DNA of 7,089 bases from Clostridiales bacterium (GTDB taxonomy: Bacteria; Bacillota; Clostridia; Lachnospirales; Lachnospiraceae): assembly GCA_019418195.1 (NCBI GenBank), contig DYCJ01000051.1, positions 5,721-12,809 on the forward strand. The letters are read 5' to 3'. The notes beneath the pieces were generated by a model that was given only the letters and a program-made list of their open reading frames with translations, did no database searches and had not been told where the DNA came from. This document shows positions 1 to 7,089 of the stretch, piece after piece. The number at the start of each line of letters is the position of its first letter. Positions within the stretch are counted from its first letter, which is position 1. Both the position numbers and the translations under genes were made by a program.

Positions 1-1167
1 GGCAGATATGTCCTGGAAGCGATAAACGGCATCCTTTCGGCGAGCTCAAAAGAGGTAGACAGGATTGTTCTGGACATAGCTGCCGACCTCGGCAAAGGCG
101 AGGCGGCAGGAGATATCAATGTTTTTATGACTGTGATGAATGAAAATATGGGAGAGATCGTAAATCACCCTGTCATTACCGGGAAGATTGAGAAAATCAC
201 AGCAGATATGGATATTGCCGGGTACAATTATATGTCTTCCCGTTATGAGAATGATATGAAAAACTATCCGGATCGTGTAATTGTGGGAACAGAAACCTAT
301 CCGCCGGAAATCGTAAAGGACTGGGACGTGATCCGGAGATGCCCGAACGTGATCGGAGAGTTTACATGGACCGGCTGGGATTATATCGGCGAGACCGGGA
401 TCGGGATCGTAACTTATGACCCGACAGTATATCGCGAAGGAAGTCTTTTCCCGAATCAGCTGTCGGGATTGGGAGATATAGATATTACAGGTGTTCGTAA
501 GCCGATGTCATATCTCAGAGAAGTTGTGTTTGACCATGCCAAAGGACCTTATATTGCCGTACAGTCACCGGAGCATTACGGCCAGGCAGAGATTAAGACA
601 CCGTGGGTGCTCGGAGATCTGAGCATGCGCTGGAACTGGAGAGAATATGAAGGGAAGCCTGTTGTTATAGAAGTTTTTTCTGCGGCAGAGGAAGTGGAAT
701 TGTATCTCAACGGGCAGTCGGCCGGACGCAAAGCAGCCGGAAGAGAACAGGGATACCGGGCGGTATTTGAACTGAACTATGAACCCGGCGAGTTGAGAGC
801 AGTGTCCTATGTAAATGGCAGCGAGACAGGAAGTTGTATCCTCTCTTCGGCGTCAGACCGCAGGACACTCAAAGCAGAGCCGGAAAGAAGCTGGGGAGAA
901 CAGCTTATCTATCTGCCGGTCCAGGTGACAGATGAGAAAGGAATACTGGCAGCAGACGTATTTGACGAGATTACGGTAAATGTTCAGGGAGCAGCCGAAC
1001 TGGCGGGACTTGGAACTGGAGATTACGCGCCGAAGTATAATTATACAGATCATCGGACGCGTATGTATGAAGGACGGGCTCTGGCGGTACTTAAAAGACT
1101 GGGAGAAGGACAGATTAAAGTGACTGTAGAATCTGAAAACTACGGATCATGTACGATTGAGCTTTAA
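1..1167 (+). CDS. Glycoside hydrolase family 2 enzyme (beta-galactosidase-like), C-terminal part, 5'-truncated by window edge
   Basis: This is the last 388 codons of a retaining GH2 beta-glycosidase. The frame is open from base 1, so the ATG at 127 is internal and the true start lies upstream. Codons 1-130 are the end of the catalytic TIM barrel. They include the context VIVGTETYPPE, whose Glu at 292-294 is the expected nucleophile, followed by NVIGEFTWTGWDYIGE, typical of GH2 barrels. The acid/base NE motif should lie outside the window. From about base 625 to 870 there is a DUF4982-type domain (EVELYLNGQSAG). From about 870 to the stop there is a C-terminal Ig-like GH2 domain (AELAGLGTGDY, then YEGRALAVLKR). 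Relatives of this architecture are usually 700-800 residues, so roughly half is missing. The substrate could be a beta-galactoside, beta-glucuronide or other beta-glycoside; family 2 is well supported, specificity is not. The reductase gene follows 13 nt after its stop. Confidence 0.9.
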   Translation, partial: GRYVLEAINGILSASSKEVDRIVLDIAADLGKGEAAGDINVFMTVMNENMGEIVNHPVITGKIEKITADMDIAGYNYMSSRYENDMKNYPDRVIVGTETYPPEIVKDWDVIRRCPNVIGEFTWTGWDYIGETGIGIVTYDPTVYREGSLFPNQLSGLGDIDITGVRKPMSYLREVVFDHAKGPYIAVQSPEHYGQAEIKTPWVLGDLSMRWNWREYEGKPVVIEVFSAAEEVELYLNGQSAGRKAAGREQGYRAVFELNYEPGELRAVSYVNGSETGSCILSSASDRRTLKAEPERSWGEQLIYLPVQVTDEKGILAADVFDEITVNVQGAAELAGLGTGDYAPKYNYTDHRTRMYEGRALAVLKRLGEGQIKVTVESENYGSCTIEL

Positions 1168-1172
1168 GAGGG
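1168..1172 (+). promoter_or_regulatory. Ribosome-binding site of the OYE-like reductase, decides its start
   Basis: GAGGG sits 8 nt before the ATG at 1181, directly after the GH2 stop codon (1165-1167). A longer reading from TTG at 1157 would overlap the GH2 gene, has no Shine-Dalgarno sequence and adds 8 residues before the conserved start of the family. The ATG at 1181 is therefore preferred. Confidence 0.8.
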
Positions 1173-1180
1173 AAAGAATC

Positions 1181-3130
1181 ATGAAAAGAAAATATCCAAA
1201 TTTATGTAAACCGATCAAAATAGGAAATGTTACTTTTAGAAATCGCATGTTTTCGGCTCCGATGGGCGGAACAGATATTACGAACGACGGATGTATCGGT
1301 CCGAAATCAACAGCTTTTTATGAACTTAGGGGAAAAGGCGGTGCGGCCGCGGTCACAGTGAGCGAGTGTATGGTACATCCAAAAACGGATGGATCCCACG
1401 CATATCATCTGAGCACATCGATCCTGAACTCACTTGCCGCTGCTACCTACACGGCAGATGCGATCCGTCGCCACGGAGCCATTCCCAGCCTTGAACTGTC
1501 TCATTCCGGTATGTATGCAGGAACATATATGACCGACAAGACGAGACAGAAAGAGATGCACCAGTGGGGGCCGTCAGATACTGTGCGCCCGGACGGGGTG
1601 CCGGTCAAAGCTTTGACAAAGGAGCTGCTCAGCGAGATCGTAGCTGCTTATGGTGAGACTGCGGGACTGGCAAAGAGAGCCGGGTTTGAGATGATCATGA
1701 TACATGGAGGACATGGCTGGCTGATCAACCAGTTCCTCTCTCCATATTTTAATAAGCGGACTGATGAATACGGTGGTTCACTGGAGAACAGATGCCGACT
1801 TGCCATAGAAGTCTTAAAGGCTGTCAGAGAAGCAGTGGGACCGGGATTCCCCATTGAATTCCGTATGAGCGGTTCTGAGCTGTTCGATGGAGGTTACACG
1901 CTGGAAGACGGCGTGGAGATTGCGAAAATGTTGGAGCCTTATATTGATCTGCTCCATGTCTCTGCAGGTACCTACCAGAGAGGATTTGGAGATACCCATC
2001 CGTCCATGTTCAAACCGCACGGATGTAATGTGTATCTTGCGGCAGAGATCAAGAAACATGTCTCTGTTCCGGTGGCAACGATCGGGGCTCTGAACAGCCC
2101 GGAACAGATGGAAGAGATACTGGCATCCGGACAGGCGGATGTAGTCTATATGGCGCGCGCCCTTCTGGCAGATCCGTATCTCCCGCGCAAAGTGATGGAA
2201 GGCAGGGATGATGAGATCGTAAAATGTCTCCGCTGTTTTACATGTATGGCCGAGCGTGCTGCAACATCTACCAGAAGATGTACAGTGAATCCGGTTATCG
2301 GCAGGGAGATAGAAGGAGACGAGATCCAGCCGGCGCCGGCTAGAAAGAAAGTGCTTGTAGCCGGAGGAGGACCAGGCGGACTTTATGCGGCATATACGGC
2401 GGCATTAAGAGGTCATCAGGTCATCCTCTGCGAGAAATCGGATAAACTCGGAGGTATCTTAAAGAGTGAGCAGGCACTGCCATTTAAAAAAGAAATGTAT
2501 GAACTGTCAGGAACTTATGAACTTCTTGCGAGAAAAGCTGGCGTGGAAATCCGTACATCTGTGGAAGTGACGCCGGAGTGTGTGGAGAAAGAAGCGCCGG
2601 ACGCACTGATCGCCGCAGTAGGTTCCAGACCGTTCGTACCGCCGATCCCGGGACTGGACAAAGAGAATGTGATCGTTGTAAATGACTATTATCTCAATAA
2701 AGATAAAGTGGGAGATGACGTAGTCGTCTTTGGCGGCGGACTGGCAGGATGTGAATGTGCCATTCATCTCGGAATGGAAGGAAAGAAAGTACGTCTCGTA
2801 GAGATGCGGGATACACTGGCGCCTGACGCAAATGTGCGTCACCGTCCGCTTCTTTTAAAAGAAGTAGAGAAATATGTCGAGACTGTGCACACAGGATACA
2901 GAGGAGTGGAAGTAACAGATCAGGGAATTCTTTGCGAGACGCCGGACAAAGAGACAGTGCTTGTGCCGGGAACAATGGTCATCTGCGCTCTTGGCCAGCG
3001 CCCGAGAGCGGATCTTGTCGACAGTCTAAGAGACAGCGCACCTTATGTTGCGGTGATCGGGGACGCAGGAAAAGTTTCTACGATCACAAATGCAGTATAC
3101 CAGGGGTATCATGCAGCTCTTGATATTTGA
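1181..3130 (+). CDS. Old-yellow-enzyme/2,4-dienoyl-CoA reductase-like NAD(P)H:flavin oxidoreductase with [4Fe-4S] cluster
   Basis: This 649-residue cytoplasmic flavoenzyme has the FadH/trimethylamine-dehydrogenase/BaiCD-BaiH layout. Residues 1-345 form an FMN-binding OYE barrel (LELSHSG at 104-110, NQFLSP at 183-188, DEYGGSLENR at 195-204). Cys349, 352, 355 and 367 are placed to bind a 4Fe-4S cluster. Residues 388-649 form an FAD/NAD(P)H half with GGGPGG (395-400), GGGLAG (518-523) and a closing GDAG (627-630). Such proteins pass electrons from NAD(P)H through FAD and Fe-S to FMN to reduce an activated C=C bond. Known relatives act on dienoyl-CoAs, enoates, bile-acid intermediates or flavonoids. 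Two details stand out. The usual barrel Tyr (H-x-x-H-G-Y) is Trp180. The cysteine spacing is CX2CX2CX11C, nearer to TMADH than to E. coli FadH. It is probably cotranscribed with the GH2 gene, which suggests an aglycone or sugar-derived substrate. The family is secure; the substrate is unknown. Confidence 0.93.
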   Translation: MKRKYPNLCKPIKIGNVTFRNRMFSAPMGGTDITNDGCIGPKSTAFYELRGKGGAAAVTVSECMVHPKTDGSHAYHLSTSILNSLAAATYTADAIRRHGAIPSLELSHSGMYAGTYMTDKTRQKEMHQWGPSDTVRPDGVPVKALTKELLSEIVAAYGETAGLAKRAGFEMIMIHGGHGWLINQFLSPYFNKRTDEYGGSLENRCRLAIEVLKAVREAVGPGFPIEFRMSGSELFDGGYTLEDGVEIAKMLEPYIDLLHVSAGTYQRGFGDTHPSMFKPHGCNVYLAAEIKKHVSVPVATIGALNSPEQMEEILASGQADVVYMARALLADPYLPRKVMEGRDDEIVKCLRCFTCMAERAATSTRRCTVNPVIGREIEGDEIQPAPARKKVLVAGGGPGGLYAAYTAALRGHQVILCEKSDKLGGILKSEQALPFKKEMYELSGTYELLARKAGVEIRTSVEVTPECVEKEAPDALIAAVGSRPFVPPIPGLDKENVIVVNDYYLNKDKVGDDVVVFGGGLAGCECAIHLGMEGKKVRLVEMRDTLAPDANVRHRPLLLKEVEKYVETVHTGYRGVEVTDQGILCETPDKETVLVPGTMVICALGQRPRADLVDSLRDSAPYVAVIGDAGKVSTITNAVYQGYHAALDI

Positions 3131-3149
3131 TTCTGTTCCTGTTTATAAT
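3120..3149 (+). promoter_or_regulatory. Sigma-A-type promoter for the AraC-family gene
   Basis: The -35 is TTGATA (3120-3125, 5/6 to consensus) and the -10 is a perfect TATAAT (3144-3149), 18 nt apart. The -35 overlaps the last codons of the reductase gene. A start of transcription near 3156 would give a leader of about 40 nt before the ATG at 3196. No terminator with a U-tract separates the reductase from the regulator, so read-through transcription is also possible. The -10 is flanked by CCTGT (3138-3142) and ACAGG (3155-3159), an inverted repeat that could be an operator or chance. Confidence 0.7.
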
Positions 3150-3195
3150 GAATGACAGGGGATGAGACCGGAATCTTTAGAAACGGAGTGATGTT

Positions 3196-4392
3196 ATGGA
3201 AAAATCCCGTTATCAGTTTGAACGATTATCTCTTCTGCTGCGGACGAGCATCTACTGTTATGCTGACGGAAAGCTGGAGGAGTACCGCCCGAATGCCGCG
3301 TTTAATCCGATCCGTGACAATCAGACATTTCGTGAGAAACTGATTGCTTTAGCAAGAGAACAGGAGGTGCCACTCCTTTATCAGGACAGCTGGCAGGTGA
3401 TTTATACCTGTATTCAGGAAGGAGAATCATTTCTCCTTTCGGGCCCGGTGGGGATGGAAACGATCGGTTCGGTAGATCTGAGAAGATATTACAGGGAATA
3501 TGGTATGCGGTCCGGTTCGGGCCGTCAGATCCCTGCGGTTCCGCTTGCTCTTGTTATTGCTGTGGCTCAGATGATGACAAAGGAGTTTACCGGGAAAGAA
3601 TATTCTGATCAGGAATTTCTACAGGCAAATCGTCTGGGAAAAGAGTCGGAGGATCAGCTTGAAAAAGAACAGATCATGTTTGAGATCAGGGAAGATGAAG
3701 AAGAAAAATATCATCACACGTATCAAGAAGAGCGCAGACTTTTAGAGTGTGTCAGAGAGGGAATGACAGAAGAGGCGATACGATATTCCGATGAGATGGA
3801 TATAGGAATGGGGCGGCTCGGGAAAAAGGACATTACCCATTGGGTCAATGCTGTTGTAGTGGCGGTCACCCTGGGAGCCCGGGCAGCTATCGAAGGAGGC
3901 GTCAGTCCGGCAGAGGCATATCAGCTCAGTGATTTTTATATACAGAAGACGGAGGAGTGCCGGAAAGTATCTGAACTTCTGGAACTTAGAAATCGTGCGG
4001 TATGGGATTTGGCTGACCGTGTGAGGAAGAAAAAAGAAGGACGGAAGCATTCCAACTATGTGGATAAATGTAAGGATTATGTGAGCAGGCATTTTAAAGA
4101 AAAGATCTATCTTCAGGATATGGCAGACAGTATGGGGCTGAGCAGTACTTATCTGTCGCGTCTGTTTTCAAAAGAGACGGGGATGAGACTTCAGGATTAT
4201 ATCAATTCATTTCGTGTGGAGCGGGCGGCTAATCTTCTGATTTATTCAGAGGAGAGCATCGCCTATATCGGAGAATATGTGAATTTCCCGTCTCAGAGTT
4301 ATTTTGGAAAGATGTTCCGCAAGTATAAACATATGACACCAAAAGAATATCGTGACAGATATAAACCATCTGAGTTTATATCAGAACAGTGA
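3196..4392 (+). CDS. AraC-family transcriptional regulator with N-terminal sensor-like region
   Basis: This is a 398-residue DNA-binding regulator. The C-terminal 100 residues (about 290-389) are a clear AraC/XylS double helix-turn-helix. The first HTH is at about 306-329 (DMADSMGLSSTYLSRLF). The second is at about 354-389, with FPSQSYFGKMFRKYKHMTP, the family signature. Residues 1-150 form an unassigned domain with no transmembrane segment, so this is a soluble regulator, not a membrane-anchored YesN-like sensor. Residues 150-285 are largely helical and charged (HHTYQEERRLLECVREG at 173-189) and resemble the linker or dimerisation region seen in Clostridia AraC proteins. The start at 3196 is supported by GGAG at 3185-3188, 7 nt upstream. 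The gene has its own promoter and ends in a strong terminator. Just beyond lies a direct-repeat promoter region, so it most likely activates the downstream MBL-GH1-ROK operon in response to a glycoside or its product. The ligand is unknown. Confidence 0.93.
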   Translation: MEKSRYQFERLSLLLRTSIYCYADGKLEEYRPNAAFNPIRDNQTFREKLIALAREQEVPLLYQDSWQVIYTCIQEGESFLLSGPVGMETIGSVDLRRYYREYGMRSGSGRQIPAVPLALVIAVAQMMTKEFTGKEYSDQEFLQANRLGKESEDQLEKEQIMFEIREDEEEKYHHTYQEERRLLECVREGMTEEAIRYSDEMDIGMGRLGKKDITHWVNAVVVAVTLGARAAIEGGVSPAEAYQLSDFYIQKTEECRKVSELLELRNRAVWDLADRVRKKKEGRKHSNYVDKCKDYVSRHFKEKIYLQDMADSMGLSSTYLSRLFSKETGMRLQDYINSFRVERAANLLIYSEESIAYIGEYVNFPSQSYFGKMFRKYKHMTPKEYRDRYKPSEFISEQ

Positions 4393-4401
4393 AATTATAT
4401 T

Positions 4402-4428
4402 CGGGGCGGGGATTCCGTCCCGTTTTTT
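4402..4428 (+). terminator. Rho-independent terminator after the AraC-family gene
   Basis: CGGGGCGG (4402-4409) pairs with CCGTCCCG (4415-4422) as an 8-bp GC-rich stem with one G-U pair and a 5-nt loop, followed immediately by six T (4423-4428). It starts 9 nt after the stop codon of the regulator and separates it from the downstream operon. Confidence 0.93.
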
Positions 4429-4431
4429 GTT

Positions 4432-4475
4432 CAAAATCAGTGCAAAATAAGGATAAAAATCACAAAATAAAGATA
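4432..4475 (+). promoter_or_regulatory. Direct-repeat operator candidate for the adjacent AraC-family regulator
   Basis: CAAAATAAGGATA (4443-4455) and CAAAATAAAGATA (4463-4475) match at 12 of 13 bases with a period of exactly 20 nt, about two helical turns. A third, shorter copy, CAAAATCAG (4432-4440), lies 11 nt upstream of the first, about one turn. AraC-family monomers classically bind such tandem half-sites (about 21-bp period in araI). The promoter-proximal copy ends where a -35 box would lie for the -10 at 4497-4502, as expected for an activator that replaces a poor -35. The AT-rich composition raises the chance of coincidental repeats. Confidence 0.6.
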
Positions 4476-4493
4476 CTGCTAATTGTACTAAAC

Positions 4494-4502
4494 TGATATT
4501 AT
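4494..4502 (+). promoter_or_regulatory. Extended -10 promoter for the MBL-GH1-ROK operon
   Basis: TGATATTAT contains an extended -10 (TG, one base, then TATTAT, 5/6 to TATAAT). No recognisable -35 lies 16-18 nt upstream, which fits an activator-dependent promoter next to the direct repeats. Transcription would start near 4509, downstream of the ATG at 4501, which supports using a later start for the MBL gene. Confidence 0.6.
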
Positions 4503-4524
4503 GATACAAACGAATAAAAGAGAT

Positions 4525-4528
4525 GGAG
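4525..4528 (+). promoter_or_regulatory. Ribosome-binding site deciding the start of the MBL-fold gene
   Basis: GGAG lies 8 nt before ATG 4537, an ideal distance, but only 2 nt before ATG 4531. The first in-frame ATG (4501) has no Shine-Dalgarno sequence and overlaps the predicted -10 box. The start at 4537 is chosen for these reasons. Confidence 0.7.
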
Positions 4529-4536
4529 CGATGGCA

Positions 4537-5367
4537 ATGGATTTTTATAATGCAAAAAAAATAAATGATTCTTTGATAATGATTAAAAGTCTTACAGGAG
4601 AGATCCTCTATCTAGTGGAAGGAAAAGACAGAGCTGCTCTGATCGACACATGTCTCGGAGTAGGACATCTCAAAAATTTGGTGGAGAAACTGACAGATAA
4701 ACCGATCACAGTTCTACTGACCCACGGTCATGTAGACCATGCGATGGGAGCGCCTGAGTTTTCAGAAGTATATCTGAATCCGAAAGATATTCCTTTGTAC
4801 CAGAGACAGTGTCCGCTGGAAGAGCGGAAAGGATATCTGGCGGCAGGACTTGGCGATACTTATACTCAGATCGTTGAAGAATCTTATGTCAGACCGGATA
4901 AAGAATATGCATTCAAAGAACTTCATGATGGCATGGCGTTCGATCTGGGCGGGATACATATCGATGCATATTCCTTCCCGGGACACACGAAAGGAAGTAT
5001 GGTTTTTCTGCTCAGGGAAATGAGGATACTGATTCTTGGAGATGCCTGTAACAATTCTACTTTCTTGTTTGATGAGGATGCAAGTCCGCTGGAGGAATAT
5101 ATGGAAACCCTGTTACAGATCAGAGACAGGCTGGAAGGCAGATATGACAAGGTGTTTTTGAGCCATCATGACATGGAGACCGGGGTGGAAATTATGGACA
5201 ATGTACTGGATGTCTGCCGGGAAGCGCTGGATGGCAGGACGGATGATATTCCTTTTGATTTTATGGAATATCATGCATATATTGCTAAAAAATGCGATGA
5301 CCATTTCTGCCGCGAAGACGGTAAGTGCGGAAATATCATATACAACAAAGAAAGATTGCATAAGTAA
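4537..5367 (+). CDS. Metallo-beta-lactamase-fold hydrolase
   Basis: This 276-residue soluble protein carries the complete metal-ligand set of the glyoxalase II-like MBL superfamily. HGHVDH at 63-68 supplies His63, His65, Asp67 and His68. GHTKGS starts with His150, GDA contains Asp169, and SHHD contains His210/His211. An intact dinuclear site, usually Zn, is therefore expected. Characterised relatives hydrolyse thioesters, lactones, esters or phosphodiesters; nothing in the sequence selects among these. There is no signal peptide, so it is cytoplasmic. The C-terminal tail (253-264) holds Cys253, His256, Cys258 and Cys264, an unusual cluster for the fold that may bind a further metal or be incidental. 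It is the first gene of the operon ahead of the GH1 gene (45-nt gap), which suggests it processes a product or aglycone released from the glycoside. The start is chosen on RBS spacing; a start at 4501 would add 12 residues. Confidence 0.9.
   Translation: MDFYNAKKINDSLIMIKSLTGEILYLVEGKDRAALIDTCLGVGHLKNLVEKLTDKPITVLLTHGHVDHAMGAPEFSEVYLNPKDIPLYQRQCPLEERKGYLAAGLGDTYTQIVEESYVRPDKEYAFKELHDGMAFDLGGIHIDAYSFPGHTKGSMVFLLREMRILILGDACNNSTFLFDEDASPLEEYMETLLQIRDRLEGRYDKVFLSHHDMETGVEIMDNVLDVCREALDGRTDDIPFDFMEYHAYIAKKCDDHFCREDGKCGNIIYNKERLHK

Positions 5368-7089
<1,722 letters not shown>

Noticed and set aside
127..129. ATG as the start of the GH2 gene
   Set aside because: The same frame is open to base 1 and encodes GH2-like barrel sequence upstream; this Met is internal and the gene is truncated by the window edge.
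1157..1180. TTG start for the reductase
   Set aside because: It overlaps the GH2 gene and has no Shine-Dalgarno sequence; ATG 1181 has GAGGG 8 nt upstream.
1216..1227. CAAAATAGG-like match to the operator repeats inside the reductase gene
   Set aside because: Single, imperfect copy within codons for KIGN, a typical OYE N-terminal sequence; no paired repeat and no promoter next to it.
2507..2975. Minus-strand open frames inside the reductase gene, and similar antisense frames elsewhere
   Set aside because: They lie opposite well-supported genes, show no recognisable domains or credible ribosome-binding context, and are rich in Cys/His/Arg/Ser as expected for shadow frames.
3152..3343. Short + strand open frame overlapping the start of the AraC-family gene
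   Set aside because: It overlaps the regulator in another frame, has no family similarity and no suitable RBS; the regulator's start at 3196 has GGAG 7 nt upstream.
4501..4536. ATG 4501 (and ATG 4531) as start of the MBL-fold gene
   Set aside because: ATG 4501 overlaps the predicted -10 box and has no RBS; ATG 4531 is only 2 nt from the GGAG. ATG 4537 has 8-nt spacing.

Overview
The window looks like a piece of a Firmicutes chromosome, most likely an anaerobic, gut-type Clostridia member (Lachnospiraceae-like). This is inferred from strong GGAG/GAGG ribosome-binding sites, moderate GC, a flavin/Fe-S old-yellow-enzyme reductase of the type common in gut anaerobes, and an AraC regulator with a long helical linker. 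I could not check the taxonomy by search. All six genes lie on the + strand and are tightly packed. There are no RNA genes, insertion sequences, CRISPR arrays or other mobile-element signs.

Layout. (1) 1-1167: the C-terminal half of a glycoside hydrolase family 2 (GH2) enzyme, open at the left edge. (2) 1181-3130: a complete 649-residue OYE/2,4-dienoyl-CoA-reductase-like flavoprotein, 13 nt after the GH2 gene and probably in the same operon. (3) 3120-3149: a good sigma-A-type promoter overlapping the end of the reductase gene, driving (4) an AraC-family regulator at 3196-4392. (5) 4402-4428: a strong intrinsic terminator. (6) 4432-4502: a compact regulatory region with a 20-nt-period direct repeat and an extended -10 promoter, a good candidate target for the AraC protein. 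(7) 4537-5367: a metallo-beta-lactamase-fold hydrolase. (8) 5413-6849: a GH1 enzyme with 6-phospho-beta-glucosidase signatures. (9) 6830-7089: the start of a ROK-family sugar kinase that overlaps the GH1 gene by 20 nt and runs off the right edge.

How the genes may work together. The ROK kinase and GH1 phospho-glycosidase make sense as a pair: a beta-glucoside imported without a PTS is phosphorylated by ATP at C6 and then cleaved to glucose-6-phosphate plus aglycone (or a second sugar), as in the known BglK/BglA route. The GH2 enzyme would remove another beta-linked sugar. The reductase and the MBL-fold hydrolase are not sugar enzymes. The simplest inference is that they act on the aglycone, by reducing an activated C=C bond and hydrolysing an ester, lactone or thioester. 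The locus would then be an inducible system for a plant-type phenolic or other unsaturated glycoside. That is a hypothesis from gene context; no substrate can be read from the sequence.
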